64,000 bases of DNA, taken from UBA5072 sp041737175 (GTDB lineage Bacteria; Bacteroidota; Bacteroidia; Bacteroidales; UBA10428). Below are positions 19,101-27,257 of the stretch, piece by piece. The position numbers were made by a program, and so were the translations under genes. Position 1 is the first letter of the stretch; the number at the start of each line of letters is the position of its first letter. Below the pieces are notes generated by a model, which saw only the letters and a program-made list of their open reading frames with translations, was not told where the DNA came from and did no database searches. The stretch lies in the NCBI GenBank assembly GCA_041737175.1, contig JBGSSF010000006.1, positions 66,031 to 130,030 on the forward strand, in the 5' to 3' direction.

Positions 19101-20346
19101 AGTCACTGCCGAATATTTCCCTGTAATCCGTTATGGCTTTCCGCGCTGCTTCAATCCCCTCGTGCCGCAGCAACCAGGGTATTTCACCATGCAAACAGGC
19201 TGATGATGCCATGAGACCTTCATGATACTTTTTCAACAACTCCTTGTCAACCCGCGGCCGGTAATAAAACCCTTCGGTCCATCCATAGGAGACAAGCTTG
19301 ATCAGATTTTTATACCCCTGTTTGTTCTTTGCCAGGAGCACCAGGTGAAATCCTCCGCCATCCAGTTTATCGGATTTTTCATGACGCGAACGGCGCGCAA
19401 CATATACCTCGCATCCCAGTATGGGTTTTATCCCCTGCTTTTTCGCTTCGTTATGAAACTCTTTCGCGCCGAACATGTTCCCATGATCGGTAATGGCAAG
19501 AGCTTCCATCTTATCGAGTTTGGCCTTTTCAATCAGGTGCTTTATAACCGCAGCGCCGTCCAGGATAGAGTATTGGGTATGGACGTGCAGGTGGGTAAAA
19601 AGCTGGGATCCTGCAGCGGTTTCAGCTACGGCCCCGACTTCTTCTACAGGCGCGCTGACCGGGGAGGAAGCAAAATTGGACCGGATTGAGATCTGAAAAG
19701 GAGGAAGGATGTCTGGATGGATTGATCTGAATTCCTGCAACAGGTCCGGATCGATATTCAGCCTTTTGGCACTTATAATCCCCCGGCGCAACAATTCAAA
19801 AAAACACCTCGCGGTTGCTGCCACATCCGCGGCAGCATTATGCGCCTCAGCGAATCCTTCCCCAAATAAACACTTATAGAGTTCCGGAAGAGCAGGCCAT
19901 TTGAATTTTCCACCCTTGCCTCCGGGTATCGCACAAAAATCTGTGGATTCTTCCTTTGTGCAAATGTGGGTGATTTCATGCAGCCTCGAAGGAATGTTAC
20001 TCCGTACATATTCAGCTCCCAGAATGCTGAGATCAAAAGACACGTTGTGTCCGACCACAACTTCAGTCCTTTCCAGATCTCCGGCAAATTCGATAAGCAC
20101 AGTTTCGAGGTCACTTCCCTCAGCCAAAGCCTTTTCTGTGGATATTCCATGCACCACCTCAGCCGCTTGCGGGATGGTATACCCCTGGGGCTTGATGATG
20201 TAACTCTTGTCAAAGATTAACCTTCCGGTTTTGTCATGGTATTCCCAGGCTAGTTGCACCATTCTGGGCCAATTGCCTGTATCTGTGACCGGTGCATTAT
20301 AATTGGCGGGTAACCCGGTGGTTTCGGTATCAAAAATCAAATACAT
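16123..20346 (-). CDS. dnaE: DNA polymerase III alpha subunit with N-terminal proofreading exonuclease
   Basis: The 1407-residue protein is the replicative polymerase with a DnaQ-like 3'-5' exonuclease fused at its N-terminus. Exonuclease motifs are Asp6/Glu8 in FDTETTG, Asp105 in GHNVSFD and the His169-x4-Asp174 pair in HNAAADVA. The PHP domain starts near 250 with THLHVHTQYSILDG. The polymerase catalytic aspartates are Asp654 and Asp656 in PDIDIDF, preceded by GPGRGSAAGS. Helix-hairpin-helix and OB-fold regions (GMITTVKHATTKNGKPYGSF) occupy the C-terminal third. Polymerase and proofreading are thus carried on one chain, as in several other Bacteroidetes, whereas proteobacterial DnaE is about 1160 residues and pairs with a separate epsilon subunit. 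Confidence 0.95.
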   Translation of the reverse strand: MYLIFDTETTGLPANYNAPVTDTGNWPRMVQLAWEYHDKTGRLIFDKSYIIKPQGYTIPQAAEVVHGISTEKALAEGSDLETVLIEFAGDLERTEVVVGHNVSFDLSILGAEYVRSNIPSRLHEITHICTKEESTDFCAIPGGKGGKFKWPALPELYKCLFGEGFAEAHNAAADVAATARCFFELLRRGIISAKRLNIDPDLLQEFRSIHPDILPPFQISIRSNFASSPVSAPVEEVGAVAETAAGSQLFTHLHVHTQYSILDGAAVIKHLIEKAKLDKMEALAITDHGNMFGAKEFHNEAKKQGIKPILGCEVYVARRSRHEKSDKLDGGGFHLVLLAKNKQGYKNLIKLVSYGWTEGFYYRPRVDKELLKKYHEGLMASSACLHGEIPWLLRHEGIEAARKAITDYREIFGSDFYLELQRHPSGDPQIDREVYENQVFVNNQLLNLASESGIKCIATNDVHFINEEDAPAHDRLLCISTGKDVDDPNRLRYTRQEWLKTQDEMKRLFSDLPAVIDNTNEIVSKVEQYELNSEPVMPDFPIPEGFTDAQEYLRSLTLAGAARRYPEMDEIIRERIDFELETINKMGFPGYFLIVWDVIRAAREMGVSVGPGRGSAAGSVVAYCLRITDIDPIKYDLLFERFLNPDRISMPDIDIDFDEDGREKVLQYVVKKYGKERVAHVITFGTMAPKMAIRDVARVQKLELSEADRLAKMIPEMPGTSFKDSYEKVPALLAERNSDNKLIASTLKYAEVLEGSVRQTGVHACGIIIGKDNLEEYIPICRNKDAELNVTQFEGSHMEPVGMLKMDFLGLKTLSIIKDTIDNVRLSRKIELDIDHLPMDDAKTYELYSRGETTGLFQFESEGMKKYLKALKPNRFEDLIAMNALYRPGPMEYIPSYISRKHGKEEIVYDIPDMEAYLKDTYGITVYQEQVMLLSQLLAGFSKGMADSLRKAMGKKVITMMNELRLKFEEGCIRNGHDPRTVGKIWKDWESFAHYAFNKSHSTCYALISYQTAYLKAHYPAEFMAAVLSRNLNDIKKIGFFMDECRRMGIKVLVPDVNESMARFTVNAQGHIRFGLAAIKGVGESAVEHIIMVRNKDGLFRDIYDVVERVNLNTVNKRCLEALAMAGGFDSFREIQRHQFFDNEDGTLGFTEQLIRYGNRMQGQSNSAPTLFGGVNAIEVIKPRPAQSLEWPPLVKLNKEKEVIGIYLSSHPLDNFKLEMSQFCNVTLAELRDLEQLRGKEIAIAGMITTVKHATTKNGKPYGSFTIEDYTDTFSMTLFNKDYENYRKYLYEGYSLLIKGMIAENTWKNNPELELKIKNIYMLSSVRDELVQNIQIKLSVDMITEKLTEHLARFTQKNTGNSNLRVQIVDPAENISVDMFCRTQRVALSDELIEFLSNNHEIEFKLY

Positions 20347-20415
20347 GCGGTAAAAGTAAGGCAGATTACTGCACTTTCATACCGCTGTTAATAAAAATGG
20401 ATAAATCCGGAATCC

Positions 20416-20958
20416 TTATAGGGTCGCTGGATTCTCTTTCATCAACAGCAGCTCTTCGATCTGCTGTATGAAGAGGTCCCTGGTGGCTTCCGGTGAATTG
20501 GCAATCCCTGATGATATGGTAGGCTTGCCTTCCATGGGACAAAACAGAAATGTAGGGATGCTCTGAACCCCAAATACTGCTGCCAATTCCTGCTCCGCGT
20601 CGACATCCACTTTGTAAATATTGATTTGACCGGCATATTGTTTGGCCAGATCCTCAAGGATGGGAGAAGTGATCCTGCAAGGAGCGCACCAGTCCGCATA
20701 GAAATCAATCAGACATGGCTTTTCTCCCTTAAACACCCAGTTTTCCGTATTTTTTTCATAATCCATCACGAGCCTCAGAAAGTCAGCTTTGCCGATATGC
20801 ACCGGCGACTGACCGGAGACATTGTCCCCGACCCGGGCAACCTGTTCGCTATTGGCAGTGACTTCGGCCTTGACTTCTTCCGTCTTTGCCGGTTGCCCGT
20901 TACAGCTTATTGCTGACATCACAAGGATTCCTGCCAGCCAGTACCATGATTTCTTCAT
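20416..20958 (-). CDS. Thioredoxin-like lipoprotein
   Basis: The 180-residue protein has a lipoprotein signal ending MSAISC (Cys19), a low-complexity Glu/Ala/Val linker, and a thioredoxin fold with active site WCAPC (Cys91, Cys94) in LIDFYADWCAPCR and the cis-proline segment VQSIPTFLF. It is therefore a membrane-anchored periplasmic thiol-disulfide protein, probably a reductase or maturation factor for exported proteins. It sits 69 bp upstream of dnaE on the same strand with no obvious link. Compared with cytoplasmic TrxA nearby, it carries the signal, the linker and a C-terminal extension of about 15 residues. Confidence 0.88.
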   Translation of the reverse strand: MKKSWYWLAGILVMSAISCNGQPAKTEEVKAEVTANSEQVARVGDNVSGQSPVHIGKADFLRLVMDYEKNTENWVFKGEKPCLIDFYADWCAPCRITSPILEDLAKQYAGQINIYKVDVDAEQELAAVFGVQSIPTFLFCPMEGKPTISSGIANSPEATRDLFIQQIEELLLMKENPATL

Positions 20959-21035
20959 TGTAATTGGTTAAATTAATTAATATGTATTTATCTACATATT
21001 TATATTTTTCAAATATCATGCCAGTATTCCGAAAA

Positions 21036-21725
21036 TCACTTATCTGAAATTTTGTCATATTTCATGCTTTCCGAAAATAATTTTTTCAGGTGAAAAAAAG
21101 TACTTTTTTCCGTGATCTCCGGCTCTATGACATCCAGCAGGATCATGTTAACCAGCAATTGTTCCGCCTGCAACCGGTTTGTCCGTGCTATTTTCATGAA
21201 ATGTGACAAGGTGATGCTTTCATTTTCTGCCAGGTAATCGAGCAGCACTTTTTCCTCACGTCCAAATTTCAGCCAGACTCCCTTTTTGCCTTCGTTTTTC
21301 CAGACATTTACCAGGATGCGGCTGGCCTGGATATTCTGGTCCGCTACCCGCACATACGCCATCCACTCCCCTGCCTCGTTCTTCGCATAATGCGGCCGCT
21401 TATGGCTGGCAGGTATCTCAACTTCGAGGACACATCGTCCTTCCACCACCCATTTCTTCAGATTAAACGGTACAGCAGGTTTGCAGAATAAATGCGCCCC
21501 CGACTCGGCCATATAGGCTTCCTCTTCACTCCGGACTCCACTGATCTTTCCGTTGTCCTTAACGCCTATCAATAATTTTCCACCCCGGGTATTGGCAAAT
21601 GCAGAAAAAGTGCGCGCAATTTTTTTGGCATCGCTGATTTCGAACTTGAAGTCCAGTTGCTGGTTTTCTCCCGATCGGATAAGGTTTTTTATATACTGCT
21701 CAGCATCCTTTAAGTCAGTCTTCAT
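21036..21725 (-). CDS. AlbA/Schlafen-type ATP-binding domain protein
   Basis: The 229-residue protein opens with the AlbA_2 (Schlafen-like) domain: ENQQLDFKFE, then KIARTFSAFANTRGGKLLIGVKDNGKISGV, which are the conserved core motifs. After about residue 130 a winged-helix-like region follows (YLAENESITLSHFMKIARTNRLQAEQLLVNM), consistent with a nucleic-acid binding end. Such proteins are often annotated as ATP-binding or transcriptional regulators; some act in defence or RNA cleavage, but no specific function can be claimed. It stands alone, transcribed divergently from the TPR gene. Confidence 0.75.
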   Translation of the reverse strand: MKTDLKDAEQYIKNLIRSGENQQLDFKFEISDAKKIARTFSAFANTRGGKLLIGVKDNGKISGVRSEEEAYMAESGAHLFCKPAVPFNLKKWVVEGRCVLEVEIPASHKRPHYAKNEAGEWMAYVRVADQNIQASRILVNVWKNEGKKGVWLKFGREEKVLLDYLAENESITLSHFMKIARTNRLQAEQLLVNMILLDVIEPEITEKSTFFHLKKLFSESMKYDKISDK

Positions 21726-21847
21726 AACCGGGATTGTTTAAAAATATTCACTCCAATTGCAAAATTAGCGTATTTTGTAAATAATTTCCCCCGTCGTTTG
21801 AATCAATCCGATGCAATATTCCGTATTAGCGTATAAGTCAAAGGATC

Positions 21848-23581
21848 ATGAAAAAGCACTTATTTATGAACGATATGAAAACAAGGATGTTGTTTCTCCT
21901 GGTATTGTCAGGTTTGTTTCTTCCTTTGTCCGGGATCATTGATATTTCAGCGCAGACAACCGACAAAAAGGCGCTTTATGTAGAACACATGAAGAAAGCG
22001 AATGGCTATTATACCGCTAAAAATTATGCTGCGGCTATGTTTGAATACGAAAAAGCTTCGGACCTGATGCCTGATGAAGAGGAACCAAAACTCAGAATGC
22101 AGAGTATTGAAGCCATGCTGGGTGAAAAGGAGCTGGCTGAAGTAAAACGGAAAGTTGAACTTGCCAAAAAGCAGGAAAAGGAACAATTGAGCAAAGCCGC
22201 GGCGGGCAAGACCACTGAAACAAAAATTGAACCTGCCAGAGTGGATCAGTTCATCCGTGAACGACAGGCAGAAAGTAAAAGAGACAGCCTTCGGAGAGTC
22301 ATCTTTGATACATTTGCCGCCGAATTGAAGCAGGTTGAAAAGGGCAACGATATGCCTGCGAGATCAGTTGTTTACAGGAAAATCGCAGAGGCATTCAGAA
22401 AGGTGAGGGATGAAGAAATTGCCATCAACTATTACCAAAAAGCCCTGGAAATCGAAGAAAAATTCGGACAGCAGAAGGATATCTCAACGGTTTATGAAGA
22501 TATTGCTGATACCTATTACAATTCCGGAGATTTCCAGAATTCCATCAGCAGTTATGAGAAATCACTCACGCTGAAAGAAAAATCAGGTGACAAGGCCGGC
22601 GCTTCGCAAGTCCTTTCGAATATTGCCAACGTTTATGAGACCACGTACGATTATAAAAACGCCATTGAATATTACAACAAGTCCGCCGAAATAAAAGACA
22701 GTATCAGGGATGAATCAGGACTGAAAGATGTGATGGATGACCTGGGCGATGTTTATTACAAGCAAAAGGTACTCACCAGTTCCATTCTTTCCTATGAGAA
22801 AACCGTCAATATCATTCAGAAGCTAAATATGAAGGAAGCCCTGGGTCCGGTTTACAACAAGCTGGGGGTTGCACATTATGAAATGGGCAATTATACCGAA
22901 GCTGAAAAGTTTTTCAAGGAATCGAACAAGAACCTGGTTGAAAACGGTAACCGAAAGGAAGCATCCATGGCGCTGAACAATATCGGCAACCTCTTGTTTA
23001 TAAACAACAAATATGGTGATGCCATTACCTATTACGAGCGATCCCTGACTTACAAAAAGGAAGCAGACTATGATTACGGGCAGGCTGTAACCTTATTTAA
23101 CCTGGGCAATGCTTACCGCAGATCAGGCAATCAGGAAATGGCAATCGAAAGCTATGAAAAAAGCCGGAGAATAGCCGACAGTCTGAATGTGCCGGCATTG
23201 ATGGCCAAGAATATCAAAGCCCTTGTGGTTTCTTATGAAGCCTTCAAGAATTTTGACAGGGCTTCTGAGCTGGAAGAGGAGCTGATCGCAATGAACCAGA
23301 CTTCCATTAGCATAGAAATTCCGGTTTCTGAAAACGAAATGGATCTTGAACTTCAGAAAACGCAGGAAATTCTGTCCAAATTGAATGAAGAGGCTTTGAA
23401 AAGAAAGGATTTAATTGAATCCGAAGCCGGCAATAAAATGACCGATATGTACATCAATAACCTGAACAGTCAGTATATTAAAGAACAAGGCAAAACGAGA
23501 TTGCTGGTTATCCTGTCTTCCGCACTTGGTGTACTTTTGTTGGGAATTTTGATCCTTTATCTGAAAAGGAAGAAGAAGTAG
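21848..23581 (+). CDS. TPR repeat protein with C-terminal membrane anchor
   Basis: The 577-residue protein has an N-terminal signal or anchor (about 12-35), a charged coiled region, and about seven to eight TPR-type repeats between residues 170 and 470 (for example AINYYQKALEIEEKFG, SISSYEKSLTLKEKSG, AIEYYNKSAEIKDS). A coiled coil (500-550) and one transmembrane helix (about 552-572) end in a KRKKK tail. The layout is the sensory half of Bacteroidetes TPR-TM-kinase or TPR-TM-PP2C proteins, but no output domain follows: the TAG stop (23579-23581) is directly adjacent to the 3' end of the convergent tRNA-Ala gene. It may be a stand-alone periplasmic scaffold or a truncated sensor. Confidence 0.8.
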   Translation: MKKHLFMNDMKTRMLFLLVLSGLFLPLSGIIDISAQTTDKKALYVEHMKKANGYYTAKNYAAAMFEYEKASDLMPDEEEPKLRMQSIEAMLGEKELAEVKRKVELAKKQEKEQLSKAAAGKTTETKIEPARVDQFIRERQAESKRDSLRRVIFDTFAAELKQVEKGNDMPARSVVYRKIAEAFRKVRDEEIAINYYQKALEIEEKFGQQKDISTVYEDIADTYYNSGDFQNSISSYEKSLTLKEKSGDKAGASQVLSNIANVYETTYDYKNAIEYYNKSAEIKDSIRDESGLKDVMDDLGDVYYKQKVLTSSILSYEKTVNIIQKLNMKEALGPVYNKLGVAHYEMGNYTEAEKFFKESNKNLVENGNRKEASMALNNIGNLLFINNKYGDAITYYERSLTYKKEADYDYGQAVTLFNLGNAYRRSGNQEMAIESYEKSRRIADSLNVPALMAKNIKALVVSYEAFKNFDRASELEEELIAMNQTSISIEIPVSENEMDLELQKTQEILSKLNEEALKRKDLIESEAGNKMTDMYINNLNSQYIKEQGKTRLLVILSSALGVLLLGILILYLKRKKK

Positions 23582-23655
23582 TGGAGAATAGGGGAGTCGA
23601 ACCCCTGACCTATTGCATGCCATGCAATCGCTCTAGCCAACTGAGCTAATTCCCC
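23582..23655 (-). tRNA. tRNA-Ala (anticodon GGC)
   Basis: The minus strand folds into a standard cloverleaf of 74 bases. The acceptor stem pairs GGGGAAT with ATTCTCC (one G-T wobble) with discriminator A. The D-arm has GCTCAGTTGGCTAGAGC, the anticodon stem ATTGC/GCAAT encloses the loop ATGGCAT with anticodon GGC, and the T-arm has AGGGGTTCGACTCCCCT. CCA is not encoded. The gene ends exactly where the convergent TPR gene's stop codon ends, with no spacer. Confidence 0.95.
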
Positions 23656-23660
23656 GACTA

Positions 23661-23692
23661 GGGTGTGGGTGTGGGTGTGGGTGTGGGTGTGG
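23661..23692. repeat. GGGTGT hexamer microsatellite
   Basis: Five perfect copies of GGGTGT (23661-23690) plus GG lie 6 bp from the 5' end of tRNA-Ala. On the tRNA strand they read as ACACCC units and lie between the candidate promoter (23724-23755) and the mature tRNA, so they would be transcribed in the leader of the precursor. The repeat is G-rich on the plus strand and could slip or fold as a G-quadruplex-like structure (inference). Confidence 0.85.
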
Positions 23693-23723
23693 CTCACCGT
23701 CGCTAATGCTATGGCGAGCGAGG

Positions 23724-23755
23724 CAAAAGTATTAAATTAAAACTATTCCGCCAAA
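23724..23755 (-). promoter_or_regulatory. Promoter of tRNA-Ala
   Basis: Reading the minus strand, TTTG (complement of 23752-23755) is followed by 20 bp and then TACTTTTG (complement of 23724-23731), a perfect match to the Bacteroidetes -33/-7 pattern TTTG...TAnnTTTG. It points to tRNA-Ala with a leader of about 60 bases. Confidence 0.6.
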
Positions 23756-23784
23756 AATACGTATTGTTTTTGTACTAAACCACA

Positions 23785-24963
23785 ATGTTTATGAAAGCAT
23801 ACAACAGTTTTTTTCTGTCTGTTTTATTGCTGATCAGTTGTTCCTCTCCTGAGAAACTTCTTACTCAGGGTAATTATGATGCATTGATCGAAAAATCAGT
23901 CAAGAATCTGATCAAAAAACCAGATAGTGAAGAAGATGCCAACATGTTGGATAAAGCCTACAAATTGGCCAATGACCGTGACCTGGAAAGAATTAAATAC
24001 CTTAAAACAGAAGGCAATCCCAATACCTGGGATGAAATGCTGAGTCTATACAGCAACCTGAAAAACCGGCAGACTTCTGTCAGAAGGGTTTTGCCTTTGC
24101 ATATTGGCGGACGCACGGTTCAATACAATTTCGTGGATTATGATGCTGAAATTGTCGCCGCCAAAAGAAAAGCCGCCGAATACTTTCATGACCACGGGCT
24201 CAAGCTCATGGAGAACAAAACCAAGGAATCATACCGGCAGGCCTATTACGAGCTGGTAAAAGCCAAAAATTATTCCGGGGATTCATACCCTAACCTCGAT
24301 CAGGTAATCCAGGAAGCCAAATACCTGGGGATGAGCCGGGCGCTGATAAGCATCGTGAACCGTACCATCATCAATCTGCCGGCTGAATTCACCGATGGAT
24401 TGGTTGCCGCAAATGCCACCCAGCTGAACAGCGAATGGGTTGAATATTATACCCGCAAATCCGACTCAGACATTAAATACGACTATTATATCGACATCAT
24501 ACTCCAGTCCATCCATGTTTCGCCCGATCTGGTGCAAGACAAAGACCTTATTGAAAAGAAAACCATTGAAAATGGCTTCGAATACGTGCTTGATGCAAAG
24601 GGCAATGTGATGAAGGACACTTCTGGAAACGATATTAAAATCAAAAAATACAAGGAAATTCAGTGCACCGTGATTGAATCCCATCAGATGAAGGATTGCA
24701 ATATCACCGGTGAGATTGAATTCCATTCGGCCAATCCGCAATCACTCCTTAAAAAACAACCCATCGCAGCCGGTACACATTTTGAATATGTTTCAGCCCG
24801 CGCCATTGGGGATATCAATGCCCTGTCTCCCGAAAAGAAAAAACTGGTGGACATCAAGCCTGTTCCTTTCCCCGACGACATCAGGATGATCCTTGACTGC
24901 ACGGAAGCATTGAAAAAATCAATCCACGATGTTCTCATTTATAATAAAGGGACTGTTCAGTAA
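23785..24963 (+). CDS. Putative lipoprotein of unknown function
   Basis: The 392-residue protein has a lipoprotein signal with lipobox LLISC (Cys19 counted from the first ATG; a second ATG lies two codons on). The N-terminal third contains TPR-like helical segments (KLLTQGNYDALIEKSVKNL, then SYRQAYYELVKAKNYSG), so it may bind peptides or partner proteins in the periplasm. The C-terminal half is mixed alpha/beta with no recognised motif. Proteins with this plan are common in Bacteroidetes and annotated as hypothetical. It stands between the tRNA and hflX on the plus strand. Confidence 0.65.
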   Translation: MFMKAYNSFFLSVLLLISCSSPEKLLTQGNYDALIEKSVKNLIKKPDSEEDANMLDKAYKLANDRDLERIKYLKTEGNPNTWDEMLSLYSNLKNRQTSVRRVLPLHIGGRTVQYNFVDYDAEIVAAKRKAAEYFHDHGLKLMENKTKESYRQAYYELVKAKNYSGDSYPNLDQVIQEAKYLGMSRALISIVNRTIINLPAEFTDGLVAANATQLNSEWVEYYTRKSDSDIKYDYYIDIILQSIHVSPDLVQDKDLIEKKTIENGFEYVLDAKGNVMKDTSGNDIKIKKYKEIQCTVIESHQMKDCNITGEIEFHSANPQSLLKKQPIAAGTHFEYVSARAIGDINALSPEKKKLVDIKPVPFPDDIRMILDCTEALKKSIHDVLIYNKGTVQ

Positions 24964-25011
24964 AATAATTTTGCTTATTTTGCTCCCGTTGAAGCATGAA
25001 GAAATTCGCTA

Positions 25012-26202
25012 ATGGGAGAATTCATCCATTCATTTGAACCGGAAAAGGCTGTTCTAATCGGTGTTTCCAACCAGGATCAATCGCTATCACAGGTTGAAGA
25101 TTACCTCGATGAGCTTGCTTTTCTTATTGAAACTGCAGGAGCCGTCCCTGTGCAACGCTTTATTCAAAAACTTGACAAACCCAATTCAAGTACTTATATC
25201 GGAAGTGGAAAGCTGGATGAAATCAAGCGATTTGTTAAAAGCCATGAGATTGATATTGCTGTTTTTGATGATGAGTTATCTCCCAGTCAGATCCGAAATA
25301 TTGAACAGGAATTAGAGATCAGGGCATTGGATCGTACCAATCTCATCCTCGATATTTTTGCCCACAGGGCAAAAACAGCCTACGCCAAAACACAGGTTGA
25401 ACTTGCACAGTATGAGTATCTTTTACCCAGGCTGGCCGGGATGTGGACCCACCTTGAACGACAGCGGGGAGGAATTGGACTGAGAGGTCCTGGAGAAACG
25501 GAGATAGAAACAGACCGGAGGATCATCCGCACCAAAATTGCGCTTTTGAAGGAAGAGCTTAAAAAAATCGACCGGCAGATGATCACCCAGCGGAAGAACC
25601 GGGGAAAACTGGTAAGAGTATCCCTGGTGGGCTATACCAATGTCGGGAAATCAACGCTCATGAATCTTCTCAGCAAATCAGAAGTGTTTGCGGAAAATAA
25701 ACTTTTTGCCACCCTGGATGCTACGGTCCGTAAGGTAGTGATCGAAAATCTTCCGTTCCTCCTTTCTGACACCGTGGGATTTATCAGGAAACTTCCCCAT
25801 CACCTGGTGGAATCATTCAAATCAACCCTCGATGAAGTCCGTGAGGCGGATCTTCTCCTGCACGTAGTAGATATTTCTCATCCCGGGTTTGAAGAGCAGA
25901 TCGGTGTGGTAAACCAGACCCTGCAGGAAATCAATGCCGCCGATAAACCCGTGCTGGTTGTTTTTAACAAGACGGATGCTTATACGTATGTTAAAAAGGA
26001 TGATGATGATCTGAGTCCGAAGGGCCGGGAAAATCTAACCCTTACAGAACTTGAAAACAGCTGGATGGCCAAAAACAATTTTCCGTCCTTATTCATTTCT
26101 GCGCTCAGGAAACAAAACATCGATGAACTGAAGAGGATGTTGTATGAGAAAGTCCGGGAAATTCACATCACCCGGTATCCCTATGATCATTTCCTTTATT
26201 AA
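25012..26202 (+). CDS. hflX: GTPase HflX
   Basis: HflX is a ribosome-binding GTPase that splits stalled 70S ribosomes under stress. The 396-residue protein has the HflX N-terminal domain (SSTYIGSGKLDEI), the helical signature RGGIGLRGPGETEIETDRR at 152-170, and the GTPase motifs G1 GYTNVGKS (207-214), G3 DTVGF (from 253) and G4 NKTD (319-322), with a SAL-like G5 near 367. Length is typical. Its stop overlaps the convergent asd stop region by 4 bp. A TAATTTTG at 24966-24973 is a candidate -7 box, though no good -33 was found. Confidence 0.95.
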   Translation: MGEFIHSFEPEKAVLIGVSNQDQSLSQVEDYLDELAFLIETAGAVPVQRFIQKLDKPNSSTYIGSGKLDEIKRFVKSHEIDIAVFDDELSPSQIRNIEQELEIRALDRTNLILDIFAHRAKTAYAKTQVELAQYEYLLPRLAGMWTHLERQRGGIGLRGPGETEIETDRRIIRTKIALLKEELKKIDRQMITQRKNRGKLVRVSLVGYTNVGKSTLMNLLSKSEVFAENKLFATLDATVRKVVIENLPFLLSDTVGFIRKLPHHLVESFKSTLDEVREADLLLHVVDISHPGFEEQIGVVNQTLQEINAADKPVLVVFNKTDAYTYVKKDDDDLSPKGRENLTLTELENSWMAKNNFPSLFISALRKQNIDELKRMLYEKVREIHITRYPYDHFLY

Positions 26203-27188
26203 ATTAGTTTTTTCTCCACAAGGTATTCGGCTATCTGAATAGCATTGGTAGCCGCGCCTTTGCGAAGGTTATCGGATACAATCCACATATTGAGCGTTTT
26301 AGGCTGTGTTTCATCGCGACGTATCCTCCCGACAAATACCTCATCCCGGTTATGAGATACAATCGGCATCGGATATATATTTCTTGCAGGTTCATCCATG
26401 ACGATCACACCCGGAGATTTCCCGAGTAACTTAAATACATCGGACAATTCAAATTCCCTTTCAAATTCCACGTTTACCGCTTCGGAATGACCGCCAATCA
26501 CAGGAATCCTTACGGTGGTTGCGGTCACCCCGATGGAATCATCCTCCATAATCTTCCTGGTTTCATTGACCATCTTCATCTCCTCCTTGGTATATCCATT
26601 GTCAAGGAAAACATCGATATGGGGAAGGGCGTTCATGTCGATCTTATGCGGATAGGCCATTTCACCGGTTATACCCTTGCGTTCATTCATCATCTGATCC
26701 ACTGCCTTTTTTCCGGTTCCCGTGACCGACTGGTAAGTTGATACAACGATCCGCTTTAGTTTATAGGCTTTGTGGAGTCCTACAAGGGCAACAACCATTT
26801 GTATGGTGGAACAATTGGGATTGGCAATAATCTTGTCGGTTTTTTCCAGTACATGCGCATTCACCTCCGGAACCACCAGCTTGATACCGGGTTCCATTCT
26901 CCATGCCGATGAATTATCAACCACCGTTGTGCCAACCTCGGCAAACCGGGGGGCCCACATTTTGGAAGTTCCTCCTCCGGCAGAAAAAACAGCAATATGA
27001 GGTCTCCTGTCAATGGCCTCCTGCATGCCGATTACAGCATATTCATCCCCTTTGAAAAGCACTCTTTTACCGACTGACTTTTCAGATGCGACAGGGATAA
27101 ACTCAGAAACCGGAAAATTCCGTTCTTCAAGAACACGGATCATCTGGGTGCCTACTAATCCTGTAGCACCTACAACTGCAACTTTCAT
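26199..27188 (-). CDS. asd: Aspartate-semialdehyde dehydrogenase
   Basis: This enzyme makes L-aspartate 4-semialdehyde from aspartyl phosphate with NADPH, the branch point to lysine/diaminopimelate, threonine and methionine. The 329-residue protein shows the N-terminal nucleotide-binding GATGLVGTQM, the FSAGGGTS loop, the catalytic cysteine Cys126 in NPNCSTIQ, and the late IPVIGGHSEAVNVEFE region with the active-site histidine. Length is that of the family. It is monocistronic here; no other lysine or threonine gene is in the window. Confidence 0.95.
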   Translation of the reverse strand: MKVAVVGATGLVGTQMIRVLEERNFPVSEFIPVASEKSVGKRVLFKGDEYAVIGMQEAIDRRPHIAVFSAGGGTSKMWAPRFAEVGTTVVDNSSAWRMEPGIKLVVPEVNAHVLEKTDKIIANPNCSTIQMVVALVGLHKAYKLKRIVVSTYQSVTGTGKKAVDQMMNERKGITGEMAYPHKIDMNALPHIDVFLDNGYTKEEMKMVNETRKIMEDDSIGVTATTVRIPVIGGHSEAVNVEFEREFELSDVFKLLGKSPGVIVMDEPARNIYPMPIVSHNRDEVFVGRIRRDETQPKTLNMWIVSDNLRKGAATNAIQIAEYLVEKKLI

Positions 27189-27257
27189 AATAACAAATTA
27201 TTAATTTTTACTATCTTGTGCATGCGTTAAGCGCAAAATTCGTAAAAAAAATGACTT

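Noticed and set aside
20347..20415. TACTTTTA as a promoter for dnaE
   Set aside because: It is only a few bases from the ATG, has one mismatch to the -7 box and no -33 partner.
23661..23692. GGGTGT repeat as a CRISPR or telomere-like array
   Set aside because: There are no spacers and only five 6-bp units; it is a microsatellite.
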